From: Phytoactinopolyspora endophytica
GTDB taxonomy: Bacteria; Actinomycetota; Actinomycetes; Jiangellales; Jiangellaceae
Direction of reading: 5' to 3'
Assembly (NCBI RefSeq): GCF_004138495.1
Contig: NZ_ML142857.1
Span: 122,028-131,754, forward strand
DNA length: 9,727 nt
Shown: in pieces, positions 1 through 7,242 of the stretch
How the letters are laid out: each line of letters starts with the position of its first letter
Position numbering within the stretch: the first letter of the stretch is position 1
Position numbers and translations under genes: made by a program
Notes under the pieces: model-generated
What the model saw: the letters and a program-made list of their open reading frames with translations, nothing else
The model's database searches: none
Told to the model about the DNA's origin: nothing

Positions 1-344
1 TCCCGGAGTTCGAGCAGGAGTTCCTGAACTTCTGCATCGCCCGGACGGGCACCGACGACGAGCGAGTCGAGCTGTACGGCCGGAACTTCAACGAGGGTAG
101 CTTCCGCAACCACTACGCCAGGATGATGGCGTTCGCGGGCGACCGGCTCGGAGACGACTCGTACAAGCAACGCGCATGGCAGACCTTCGGACCGCACCAA
201 GGCAACCTGGCCCCGGTCCAGGAGGTCTCCGGCCCGACCGTGCTCACCCCGGTCGAGTGGACGTTCACCAACACCAACGACCTGGGTCAGCGCTTGCTCA
301 ACATCATCGAACTTCTACAGCTGGCACCGGACCAAGCACCGTAG
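1..344 (+). CDS. PcRGLX/YetA-like lyase family protein, C-terminal end (5' cut by window edge)
   Basis: Only the last 113 codons are visible; the frame is open from base 3 to the TAG at 342-344. The tail aligns with the C-terminal region of the next gene: a block containing ARMMAFAGDRLGDDSYKQRAW matches TRMDAYAYHRLGDATYAERAW-type residues (shared R-M-x-A, RLGD, Y and RAW), followed by a similar spacing to a TFTNTND segment that parallels VSTNTTA. I therefore call it a tandem paralogue of the exo-rhamnogalacturonan lyase (PcRGLX / B. subtilis YetA-like) family. This end belongs to the helical toroid C-terminal domain, so no catalytic residue or signal peptide can be judged. The next gene starts 23 nt downstream on the same strand, so the two are probably co-transcribed. 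The family assignment rests on similarity to its neighbour; the substrate is unknown. Confidence 0.75.
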   Translation, partial: PEFEQEFLNFCIARTGTDDERVELYGRNFNEGSFRNHYARMMAFAGDRLGDDSYKQRAWQTFGPHQGNLAPVQEVSGPTVLTPVEWTFTNTNDLGQRLLNIIELLQLAPDQAP

Positions 345-355
345 TCGGCGACTCG

Positions 356-361
356 AGGAGG
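356..361 (+). promoter_or_regulatory. Shine-Dalgarno site that fixes the start of the second lyase gene
   Basis: AGGAGG lies 6 nt before the ATG at 368. The reading frame is open further upstream (back to an ATG at 176), but that longer start would overlap the end of the preceding gene, has no such site, and would bury the twin-arginine signal about 69 residues inside the protein. Confidence 0.85.
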
Positions 362-367
362 AGTCAG

Positions 368-3088
368 ATGCCCGAAGTATCCCGTCGTACGTTCGTCCAG
401 GGCATGGTAGGCGCGGGCGTAGGGACCGCAGTTCCGGTCAGTCCAGCCTTCGCCGCTTACACCGCAGAACAGAGCGCGGAGGCTCCCGAGATCCGCCTGC
501 ACTGGCTCGAGGGCGATCCGCCGGCGGTCGGCACCGGCAGCACATGGGGCGTGCCGTGGCCGAAGGGAACGATCAGCTCGGAACAGGCGTTCGCGCTGCG
601 GTCGTCGGACGGGGCGGACGTGCCGGCCCAGACGTGGCCGACCGCCTACTGGCCGGACGGGTCGGTCAAGTGGACGGCTCACGCGCTGGCCGCCGATGCT
701 CCCGCCGCCGCGGAGTACGTCTTGACCACGGGCGAGCCGGCAGCGCCGGAGAACGCCGTCACCGTCCAGGAGAACCGGGGCCGGATCGTCGTCGACACCG
801 GCGTGATCCGCTGCGAGATGGTCAAGCGTGGCCAGTTTCTGATCCGTTCGATCAGCCGGGACGGCCGAGAGATCGCCCAGCATGTCCAACTGGTCAATCT
901 GCGGCAGCGGAAGATCGACGACGGCGACGAGGCGAGCGCCGACCGGCACAAGATGGTCAGCAAGATCAGCGAGGCCACGGTCGAGCAGGACGGCCCGGTG
1001 CGAGCCGTCGTCCGCGTCGAGGGTGTGCACTCGGGCCGCGGGCGCGACTGGCTCCCGTTCACCATCCGGCTCTACTTCTATGCCGGCGCCGAGCACGTGC
1101 GGATGATGCACACCTTCGTGTTCGACAGCGACGGCGACGACGAGTTCATCGCCGGCCTCGGGGTGCGGTTCAAGGTGCCGATGACCGACGAGCTGTACGA
1201 CCGGCACATCCGGTTCGTCGGCGAGGACCACGGGATGCTCACCGAGGCGGTCAAGACGATCACCGGCCTACGCCGCGACCCCGGCGAGGAGGTTCGCGCC
1301 GCCCAGGTGGCCGGCAAGCGCTTGCCCGATCCGTCGACGTGGGATCAGCGCGTCACCACTCGCCTGCACTGGATCCCGGCGTGGGGAGACTACAAGCTCA
1401 GCCAGCTGTCCTCGGAGGGCTTCACACTCGCGAAGCGGACAACGAAGGGCAACGGCTGGGTCGACGTCGACCAGGGCGGCCGTGCCTCCGGGTTCGGCTA
1501 CGTCGGCGGTGTCAGCGGCGGCGTGGGATTCGGAATGCGGGACTTCTGGCAGCGGCACCCCACCCAGCTCGACGTGCGCGACGCACACACCGACGCCGCC
1601 GAGGTCACGGTCTGGATGTGGTCGCCCGACGCACCGCCGATGGACACCCGCTTCTACCACGACGGCTTGGGGCAGGACACCTACGAAGAGCAGCTCGACG
1701 CCCTGGAGGTCACCTACGAGGACTACGAGCCCGGATTCGGCACCCCATACGGGATCGCGCGCACCACCGAGCTGATGCTCTGGGCGATGGACGCCACCCC
1801 GGAGGCCGACCGGCTAGGCGCGATGGCCGACGCTGTGCGGACGCCGCCGCAGATCGTCAACGAGGTGCAGCACCTGGTAGACGCGAACGTGTTCGGCGGG
1901 CTGTTCACGCCGGTGGACCGTTCCACGCCGACGAAGGCGGCGATCGAGGACGGCCTCGACTTCCTCTTCGACTTCTACACCAAGCAACAGGAGCAACGCC
2001 ACTGGTACGGCTTCTGGAACTACGGCGACATCATGCACAGCTTCGACGGGGACCGAAGCGTATGGCGCTACGACGTCGGCGGCTACGCCTGGGACAACTC
2101 CGAGCTCTCCCCTGACCTGTGGCTGTGGTATTCGTACCTGCGCTCCGGACGCGCGGACATCTTCCGGTTCGCCGAGGCCATGACCCGGCACACCGGCGAG
2201 GTCGACGTCTACCACCTCGGCGAGTGGGCCGGGCTGGGCACCCGGCACAACGTGCAGCACTGGGGCGACAGCGCCAAGCAGCTGCGGATCAGCACGGCCA
2301 TCTACCGGAGGATCTTCTACTACCTCACCGCCGACGAGCGCACCGGCGATCTGATGCACGAGGTCGTCGACGCCGAGGAGACGTTCCTCACCCTCGACCC
2401 GATCCGCAAGATCCGCGAAGAGCCGTACGAGCCCGATCCCCGCGCGCTCGCAGTCGGTCTGGGGACGGACTGGTCGGCGCTGGCCGCGGCCTGGTTCACC
2501 GAGTGGGAACGCCGCGGGCCGCAGGCGGACGACGCGGAGCGGAAGGTGCTCGGCACGATGCGCACCATCGCGGCGATGCCGAACGGGCTCGCCAACGGCG
2601 GCACCCTCTACAACATGGAGACCGGCGAGTTCTTGCCGGCCGAAGCCAGCGTCAGCGGGAGCTCGTTGGGGGCGATGTTCGGCCTGGTGGAGATCTGCGC
2701 GGAGCTCATCGACGCCATCGACATGCCCGAGTTCGAAGCGGCGTGGCTGCCGTACTGCCGGCTCTACAACGCCAGCCGCGAGGAACAGGAGGCGGAACTA
2801 GGCGGACGCCTCGGCACCAATCTCCGACAGGGCCACACCCGCATGGACGCCTACGCGTACCACCGACTCGGTGACGCCACGTACGCCGAGCGCGCGTGGG
2901 ACTTCTTCATGCATCCTCGGACCGACTGGGAGTACCAGCTGGACAGGGACTGGTCGGCCGAACACAGCGAGGACACGCTCAACCCCACCGACAGCGCGCC
3001 GTGGGTGTCCACGAACACCACAGCCCTGTGGGGTCTGTCCGCCATCCAGAACCTCGCACTGGCCGGCGACCGAATCCCTGACGAGTAG
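368..3088 (+). CDS. Tat-exported exo-rhamnogalacturonan lyase family protein (PcRGLX/YetA-like, PL26-type)
   Basis: This is a 906-aa protein, probably secreted, that would cleave a rhamnogalacturonan-like polysaccharide from a chain end by beta-elimination; that activity is known for the fungal PcRGLX member and is inferred here. Residues 5-10 are SRRTFV, a twin-arginine motif, followed by a Gly/Ala/Val hydrophobic stretch and an AFA|A cleavage site after about residue 29. Residues about 41-120 (IRLHWLEGDPP, then WGVPWPKG, then AYWPDGSVKWTAHAL) match the N-terminal RIFT-barrel-like domain of the family. A beta-rich middle domain follows, and a helical toroid-type C-terminal domain covers roughly the last 400 residues, rich in Trp, Tyr and His (for example YGFWNYGD, HNVQHWGD). 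The length is about that of YetA-type proteins. The start at 368 is chosen for its AGGAGG site and signal peptide. The gene follows a paralogue by 23 nt. Alternative: a lyase or hydrolase of the same fold acting on another acidic polysaccharide. Confidence 0.82.
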   Translation: MPEVSRRTFVQGMVGAGVGTAVPVSPAFAAYTAEQSAEAPEIRLHWLEGDPPAVGTGSTWGVPWPKGTISSEQAFALRSSDGADVPAQTWPTAYWPDGSVKWTAHALAADAPAAAEYVLTTGEPAAPENAVTVQENRGRIVVDTGVIRCEMVKRGQFLIRSISRDGREIAQHVQLVNLRQRKIDDGDEASADRHKMVSKISEATVEQDGPVRAVVRVEGVHSGRGRDWLPFTIRLYFYAGAEHVRMMHTFVFDSDGDDEFIAGLGVRFKVPMTDELYDRHIRFVGEDHGMLTEAVKTITGLRRDPGEEVRAAQVAGKRLPDPSTWDQRVTTRLHWIPAWGDYKLSQLSSEGFTLAKRTTKGNGWVDVDQGGRASGFGYVGGVSGGVGFGMRDFWQRHPTQLDVRDAHTDAAEVTVWMWSPDAPPMDTRFYHDGLGQDTYEEQLDALEVTYEDYEPGFGTPYGIARTTELMLWAMDATPEADRLGAMADAVRTPPQIVNEVQHLVDANVFGGLFTPVDRSTPTKAAIEDGLDFLFDFYTKQQEQRHWYGFWNYGDIMHSFDGDRSVWRYDVGGYAWDNSELSPDLWLWYSYLRSGRADIFRFAEAMTRHTGEVDVYHLGEWAGLGTRHNVQHWGDSAKQLRISTAIYRRIFYYLTADERTGDLMHEVVDAEETFLTLDPIRKIREEPYEPDPRALAVGLGTDWSALAAAWFTEWERRGPQADDAERKVLGTMRTIAAMPNGLANGGTLYNMETGEFLPAEASVSGSSLGAMFGLVEICAELIDAIDMPEFEAAWLPYCRLYNASREEQEAELGGRLGTNLRQGHTRMDAYAYHRLGDATYAERAWDFFMHPRTDWEYQLDRDWSAEHSEDTLNPTDSAPWVSTNTTALWGLSAIQNLALAGDRIPDE

Positions 3089-3167
3089 GACATCGCGGCG
3101 CATGGTCCGCCTGATGACTCGCGGGGCTGCCACCACACGACGCGAGTGTGAACCACGACGAGCTCAA

Positions 3168-3207
3168 AGATCGGCGTGAGGACGCGCGGGCGCCCTCACG
3201 CCGATCT
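3168..3207. terminator. Perfect 14-bp-stem hairpin between convergent genes
   Basis: AGATCGGCGTGAGG (3168-3181) is exactly complemented by CCTCACGCCGATCT (3194-3207), with a 12-nt GC-rich loop. It sits between the end of the lyase gene (3088, plus) and the end of the phytase-like pseudogene (3232, minus). On the minus strand the stem runs into TTTG; on the plus strand there is no T-run. Long GC hairpins without a U-tract are common terminators in actinomycetes, so a bidirectional terminator is the likely role. The rest of 3089-3231 shows nothing else recognisable. Confidence 0.75.
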
Positions 3208-3231
3208 GGACCGCAATTCCGCCCTTCAACC

Positions 3232-4076
3232 TCAGTCGGAGATGCGGACGGAGAGCCGGTAGAGCCGGGTGATCTGCGTCGGGTTGCTGTTGTCGTCGGA
3301 CAGCAGGAACAGGTCGTAGCGGTCCCCGCCCAGGCGACGACCCAACTCCATCGCCTCGACGTTGTCCAGCAGGGGGTTGGGCTGCGGCTGCTTCGCGGTC
3401 GCGCCCGACGGCGGGCAGGTGACGAGGTCGACCACCAGCTCCTTGGCGACGAACGTGCCTGGGTCGGTCACGCTCTGCAGCGACTCGATGCCGGTGACAT
3501 CGGTGGCACCCGCCGCGTTCACGCGGTAGATGCGGACGGTGTTGCCGAAGCCTGCCGTCCAGCCACGCTCAAGCGCGAGCAGCTGGCCGTCGCCGAGCGC
3601 CACGAGCTCGACCAGCCCGAGGTCCGCGTCGGTACGGTAGGCGAGCTGGCTTGTCGGCACATAGGTACGCCCGGAGCGCCCGTAGTAACGGAGGATGCGG
3701 TTCAGGCCGCGGCCCTCAGCGTCGGCGCCGTCGGCGGCGAGCGGACCCTCCATGCCGGCGTACAGCGTGCGTCCGTCCGGTGTGGCCGTGAGCGATTCGA
3801 ACGTCGCATTGGACGCCGCCTCACCTTCCGGCGCGACACGGAAACGTGACGGCACGTCGAGCTCGCCGATCTGGCGACCGTCGAAGCGGCGGAACCGGCG
3901 GATGGATGGCTCGGTCTCCGAGCTGGCGAGCACCGTCCTGCTACCGCGCTCGATCACCAGCCCTTCGCCGTCGAAGTCGGCACCGGTATAGGGCGTGCCG
4001 TCCGGCCGCGTGAGCGTCGTGACCTTGCGGACGCCGCGACGGTCACCGCGGCGGTGAGCAGGCGAAAACTACGCAC
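3232..4076 (-). pseudogene. Esterase-like activity of phytase family protein, disrupted (N-terminal deletion with frame change)
   Basis: The body frame (about 4068 down to the TGA at 3232-3234) encodes a phytase-like beta-propeller domain (Pfam Phytase-like type): DFDGEGLVIERG, SSETEPSIRRF, ESLTATPDGRTLYAGMEG, LLALERGW and, near the end, DNVEAMELG with LFLLSDDNSN. It has no proper start, because an in-frame TAG lies at 4071-4069. In a different frame, a GTG at 4076-4074, preceded by GGGAGGGG (4088-4081), starts MRSFRLLTAAVTVAASA, the beginning of a Sec-type signal peptide; that frame stops at 3956-3954. The two pieces belong together but are joined out of frame, and the segment that normally follows the signal (the first family motif, of the GLSG...YALSDDR type) is absent. 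The simplest reading is a deletion from within the signal peptide into the mature domain. Family members are usually about 350-450 aa; roughly 260-270 codons remain here. An internal GTG at 3957 could express only a fragment. The original role was probably an exported phosphatase- or esterase-like protein; its substrate is unknown. Confidence 0.8.
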
Positions 4077-4206
4077 GAGTCCCCTCCCAGGAAGATGCAG
4101 ACGTACTCCGCCGATCAAACCTGATCACGCCCACACGCCAGCCACAGCTGGGCGAACAGAGGTTGAAGACTCTACAGGCGCAGGGTGTCTCCCTCCCGGC
4201 TCGCTA
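4077..4206. other. Intergenic region between regulator and phytase-like pseudogene
   Basis: These 130 nt hold the Shine-Dalgarno site of the pseudogene (4081-4088 on the complementary strand) and a small 5-bp inverted repeat, CCAGC / GCTGG, at 4138-4151. I see no gene, no convincing terminator for the regulator and no clear promoter. Confidence 0.5.
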
Positions 4207-5952
4207 TCAGGTGGTGGATAGACGGTAGAAGAATCCTCTACCGCTGCGATTCGCGCGTCCCGGTTGCAGGTAGCCGTGTGCCTCGAGGTTGCCCAAGAGC
4301 TTTCCGGCATAGTTGGTCGCGACGCCGGCCAGGTCTGCCACTTCGGTGCTCGACACTCGGCCCCGCGCGCGTGCCCAGTCGAGGATCATGCGCTCGCGAC
4401 CCGTACCAGAGAGAACGTGCTGGAGACGGGTTGGGAGCTTCTCGCGAACGACGTCCGAAGGCCGCCATGCAGAAGGTTCACCGTCTGGCACGCCGGCGAC
4501 CGGGACGATCACCGGCTCGCTGTTGACGGTCACGTCCGCGAGTCGGCCGATGGCTGCTTCGGTCTCAATCTCGCGCCGTTGTAGGACAGGTGCGGCCCGC
4601 GTGGCGTCGACCCATCCGTGGCGGCTGAGATGGTCGAGGAGCAGGAGCAGGTCGACGTCACGACTCAAGGCGCCGGATGAGGACGCCGCGAGAATCTCGG
4701 TCCACTCTCGGTTCGGTGTTCCTCCGATCAGGACCGCCCTGACGAACGGACCGTCGACCTCGGCGATGTCAGGGGGTCGGTGTCCCAACGCCAGCATGTC
4801 GGCCACCATACGGTCGACGCCGGTGCCTTCCCGTTCAGCGAGCCTCAGGGCGGCCGCCGCCTCGGCGAGACTTCTGTATCGGGGCACGGAGGGGTGAGAG
4901 ATGATATTCGCTGGTGTGACGCCTCCGATGAACCCACCTGGAGACGTAACAGTCAACGTGTCACCGACATGTTCGACGACGACGGGGGCATCCGAGGGCC
5001 ATTCACGATGGACGACACCGTTGACGATCGCTTCGCGTATCGCCGACGGCGGCAACGCTCGCACTTGTCCTCGAACCAGACCGTCGGGTAGGTGAACCAC
5101 GCGATTGGACGCTGCGGCGGCTGTCTCGACTTCAGCCAGCTGCGAAAGTAGCGATCCGTCGCCTCGTATACGAACAGTGCTGTCTCCACCCGGATGGTCG
5201 CGGCGGATATAGTCAATGGCCGTCGACGGCGTCTCAACGAACAGCAGGGCACCCGCGTTCGTCAAGTTGCCGTCACCGTCGACAACGTTCAGGCGGCGCA
5301 GGAGGTCCTCGTCTGTGGCCGACGACAGATCGGCCGCGGTGGGGTCATTGGCAGCCTGGCTGAGGAAACGGCGCGCAACCTCCATTGCGCTTCCTCGGAG
5401 ATCTTCGAGTCGATAGCCCGATGGCTGGGCCGACCAGTCGAAGCCGCTTCTGTGCAACCGCCCCGACATCCACGTCGCCGCGTCTACCTCAACGCAGTTG
5501 TCGTTGACTCGCCATTGAATTCGCCCGTGCCAACGGATCGGCTCCACTGCTTCAGGGACGCGAAGGACTAACAAGCGGGTACCGTTCAGGTCTACTTCCC
5601 GGATGTCAACCGTCAGGCGCCGATCGCTGAGCTGATAGATCCTGTGACGCAACCACTCCGCATCGACGTCTGTGCCGACGTGCAGCCCGTCGTCGGCGAC
5701 GCCCACGATGAGCGCACCCCCACCTGGCGTATTGGCGAGGCATGCCAACTCACCGGCCATGTATTTTGCGGCATCCTCGTTTTCTGTGGCCCCTGCCTGG
5801 ACCACGCCTCCCGGTCCACGTCGACCAGGCTCCTCCTTCACGTCAACATTGCGCTTCTCGATGTCATGCGGAAGGCGACCATTGGCCAGTTCGGTGAGAA
5901 CGTGGTTCAGCTGCGCTTCGGTCGGATCTGGTCCAAGAAACTGGAACGACAC
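4207..5952 (-). CDS. Transcriptional regulator with Schlafen AlbA_2, HATPase_c_4 and winged-helix domains
   Basis: This 581-aa protein is probably a cytoplasmic DNA-binding regulator of the family often mis-annotated as 'RecG-like helicase'. Residues about 30-160 form a Schlafen/AlbA_2 domain: NVDVKEEPG corresponds to the usual EFKES-like start, followed by ELACLANTPGGGALIVGVADDG. Residues about 300-400 form an HATPase_c_4 domain: PPSAIREAIVNGVVHREW, VTSPGGF, then EGTGVDRM. Residues about 515-578 form a winged helix (RMILDWARARGRVSSTEVADLAGV, then GYLQPGR and FFYRL). The frame stays open upstream to 6303, but that would run through the end of the next gene. The GTG at 5952-5950 is chosen because AGGAG lies 7 nt before it and the family domain begins shortly after. 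A palindrome 19-48 nt upstream suggests autoregulation. Base composition looks somewhat less GC-extreme than the catabolic genes, so it may be an acquired accessory gene. What its ATPase-like domain binds is unknown. Confidence 0.82.
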   Translation of the reverse strand: MSFQFLGPDPTEAQLNHVLTELANGRLPHDIEKRNVDVKEEPGRRGPGGVVQAGATENEDAAKYMAGELACLANTPGGGALIVGVADDGLHVGTDVDAEWLRHRIYQLSDRRLTVDIREVDLNGTRLLVLRVPEAVEPIRWHGRIQWRVNDNCVEVDAATWMSGRLHRSGFDWSAQPSGYRLEDLRGSAMEVARRFLSQAANDPTAADLSSATDEDLLRRLNVVDGDGNLTNAGALLFVETPSTAIDYIRRDHPGGDSTVRIRGDGSLLSQLAEVETAAAASNRVVHLPDGLVRGQVRALPPSAIREAIVNGVVHREWPSDAPVVVEHVGDTLTVTSPGGFIGGVTPANIISHPSVPRYRSLAEAAAALRLAEREGTGVDRMVADMLALGHRPPDIAEVDGPFVRAVLIGGTPNREWTEILAASSSGALSRDVDLLLLLDHLSRHGWVDATRAAPVLQRREIETEAAIGRLADVTVNSEPVIVPVAGVPDGEPSAWRPSDVVREKLPTRLQHVLSGTGRERMILDWARARGRVSSTEVADLAGVATNYAGKLLGNLEAHGYLQPGRANRSGRGFFYRLSTT

Positions 5953-5959
5953 GGCCGCA

Positions 5960-5964
5960 CTCCT
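5960..5964 (-). promoter_or_regulatory. Shine-Dalgarno site deciding the GTG start of the AlbA_2 regulator
   Basis: On the minus strand AGGAG lies 7 nt before the GTG at 5952-5950. The alternative upstream starts in the same frame would read through the palindrome and into the BtuF-like gene, and have no comparable site in an intergenic position. Confidence 0.7.
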
Positions 5965-5970
5965 GCCTCG

Positions 5971-6000
5971 AGTTACATTTTCTACGCCGAAAGTGTAACT
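5971..6000. promoter_or_regulatory. Palindromic operator candidate upstream of the AlbA_2 regulator
   Basis: AGTTACATTTTC (5971-5982) and GAAAGTGTAACT (5989-6000) form an inverted repeat with one mismatch in 12 bp and a 6-nt spacer (TACGCC). It is AT-rich in a GC-rich background and ends 19 nt before the regulator's GTG start, where a promoter or early leader would be. I see no second copy elsewhere in the window, which favours autoregulation over control of the neighbouring genes. On the minus strand an A/T-rich stretch (6020-6038) lies just upstream and may be part of the promoter. Binding by the encoded regulator is inference. Confidence 0.7.
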
Positions 6001-6133
6001 CGGAGCGGCGTGGAGGGCTCTTTGTTCTATTTTTCTGCCAGAACTCGGCTCGTACCGGCGCTCGTCGTCGACCGGAGCCCTAGAACACGTCGTACACCGG
6101 CGCGCAGGCACGCGACACAGTCCGCCAGGCTCA

Positions 6134-6150
6134 CGTCCTTGACCAGGACG
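6134..6150 (-). terminator. Small hairpin after the BtuF-like gene
   Basis: CGTCCT (6134-6139) and AGGACG (6145-6150) form a 6-bp stem with a 5-nt loop, beginning 17 nt past the stop of the BtuF-like gene. There is no T-run. It may be a weak terminator separating that gene from the regulator, or chance. Confidence 0.3.
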
Positions 6151-6167
6151 GATGTCAGGTGCTGTCG

Positions 6168-7052
6168 TCAGCGGATCCGCTGAGCGAACGCCGGGTTCGG
6201 CGCCCCGGCGGCCGCGGGGTGGAAAATGCCAGCCAGCGCCTCCACACCGTCGACCAGGCGGGGACCGGGCCTGGCGAACGACGCATTGGCGTCCACGGCC
6301 CACAGCGGGACACCTTGAGGTGTCAGGTCGGCGACCTCGCCGGTCAGCCGGGCCGATTCATCGAGCCCGAACCCGCACGGCGCTGAGACCACGGCTTCGA
6401 CCCCGGCGGTGGCGACGTCGTCCCAGCTGATCCGGTACGAGCGTGCGCCGGACTGCCCGAGAACGGAACGTCCGCCGGCGGCCTCGACCATGTCCGGAAC
6501 CCAATGCCCCGGCGCGAACGGCGGATCGGTCCACTCCAGGATCAGCGCTGGCACCTGCCGCTCGGCGGCGACCTTCGACCGCACCGCATCAAGCCGGACG
6601 GACAGCTCCGTCACCAGCCGCTCGGCCCTCACCCGGGAACCGACCGCGGCGCCGATCGTCACGATGGAGTCCAGGACCTCAGTCAACGTTTGTGGATCCA
6701 CCGTCAGCACCTCGGCGCGACAGGCGAGGTACTCCAGGGCGTCGTGCACCGTCGACACGTCGACCGCGCAGACCGCACACAGGTCCTGAGTGACCACCAG
6801 GTCGGCATCCAGGTCCGCCAGCGCTCCCTGGTCCAGGTGGTACAGGTCCTCCCCGGCGGCGATCCGCTCGTTCACCAGCTGATCGATCTCCGCAGGCGGC
6901 AGGCCCTCGGGCAACGTACTGGTGGACACGATGTGCCTGCCGCGGGCCGGCAGCGGGTAGTCGCACTCGAACGTCACACCCACGACGTCGTCACCTGCGC
7001 CGACGGCGAACAAGATCTCCGTGGCCGACGGCAGAAGCGATACGATCCTCAC
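6168..7052 (-). CDS. Cobalamin-binding-type protein (BtuF/TroA-like fold) without signal peptide
   Basis: This 294-aa protein belongs to the periplasmic-binding-protein class III (TroA/BtuF-like) superfamily. The N-terminus MRIVSLLPSATEILFAVGAGDDVVGVTFECDYP is typical of proteins annotated as cobalamin-binding. Other family marks are DLVVTQDLCAVCAVD (CxxC at residues 92-95), ILEWTDPPFAPGHWVPDMVEAAGG at about 171-194, and a final WAVDANASFARPGPRLVDGVE block. There is no signal peptide or lipobox, so it looks cytoplasmic, as in many actinobacterial and cyanobacterial members whose exact role is not settled. No BtuCD transporter genes lie beside it. The start is GTG at 7052-7050; the only purine-rich site, GGTGGAGG, ends just 1 nt before it, which is unusually close. 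No other start codon fits the conserved N-terminus. Alternative: binding of another corrinoid or a metal chelate. Confidence 0.8.
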   Translation of the reverse strand: MRIVSLLPSATEILFAVGAGDDVVGVTFECDYPLPARGRHIVSTSTLPEGLPPAEIDQLVNERIAAGEDLYHLDQGALADLDADLVVTQDLCAVCAVDVSTVHDALEYLACRAEVLTVDPQTLTEVLDSIVTIGAAVGSRVRAERLVTELSVRLDAVRSKVAAERQVPALILEWTDPPFAPGHWVPDMVEAAGGRSVLGQSGARSYRISWDDVATAGVEAVVSAPCGFGLDESARLTGEVADLTPQGVPLWAVDANASFARPGPRLVDGVEALAGIFHPAAAGAPNPAFAQRIR

Positions 7053-7097
7053 GCCTCCACCGTAGAACGGGCAACCGAACAGTTCGATCCGGCGTCC

Positions 7098-7169
7098 TCA
7101 GGCGGGGATGCGGTCGCCGGCCAACGCGAGGTTCCAGATGGCGGCCAAGCCGTAAAGAGCGATGCTGTT
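7098..7169 (-). pseudogene. 3'-terminal relic of a third PcRGLX/YetA-like lyase gene
   Basis: The minus strand, ending at the TGA at 7100-7098, encodes NSIALYG followed by LAAIWNLALAGDRIPA. The intact lyase in this window ends with NTTALWG followed by LSAIQNLALAGDRIPDE. Seventeen of 23 aligned residues are identical and the stop falls at nearly the same place. Similarity fades upstream of the Asn codon at 7169, so only about 24 codons survive. The frame is open to a GTG at 7298, but the extra sequence does not resemble the family and has no ribosome binding site. It lies downstream of the kinase on the same strand, where a lyase gene could once have been the last gene of the sugar operon. Confidence 0.72.
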
Positions 7170-7218
7170 CCGTATCGATCGTCCGTGGCCGAGATAGCCA
7201 ATCAGCTCAACGTGACCG

Positions 7219-7242
7219 CCAGGGTGGCACGGTCCACCCAGG
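7219..7242 (-). terminator. GC-rich hairpin downstream of the kinase gene
   Basis: CCAGGGTGG (7219-7227) pairs with CCACCCAGG (7234-7242) over 9 bp with one A-A mismatch and a 6-nt loop. It lies 72 nt past the stop of the kinase on the minus strand and could end the sugar operon transcript. There is no U-tract, and it could instead be residue from the decayed region. Confidence 0.4.

Noticed and set aside
287..1231. Long open frame of 314 codons on the minus strand
   Set aside because: It is antisense to the lyase gene, has shadow composition (repeated VVAVAV, HPH and DDP strings), no ribosome binding site and no recognisable domain; GC-rich genes commonly leave such frames open.
544..2115. 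Open frame of 523 codons on the plus strand inside the lyase gene
   Set aside because: It is Arg-rich (strings such as RRRGHG) and out of frame with a gene that has clear domains, a signal peptide and a good start.
3148..3849. 233-codon open frame on the plus strand
   Set aside because: It is antisense to the phytase-like pseudogene body, whose motifs are clear on the minus strand.
5953..6303. 117-codon N-terminal extension of the AlbA_2 regulator
   Set aside because: It would overlap the BtuF-like gene and read through the palindrome, its residues are Arg/Pro-rich without homology, and a GTG with AGGAG at good spacing starts exactly before the family domain.
7053..7097. Cobalamin riboswitch upstream of the BtuF-like gene
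   Set aside because: The space before the gene is short, holds a relic upstream, and shows no B12-box-like conserved core.
7180..7235. LacI-type helix-turn-helix-like stretch on the plus strand (SSVAEIANQLNVTARVAR)
   Set aside because: It resembles the start of a LacI/GalR DNA-binding domain for only about 18 residues, lacks the usual spacing after NVT, has no continuation into a sugar-binding domain and overlaps a decayed gap. It could be a regulator relic, but chance is equally likely.
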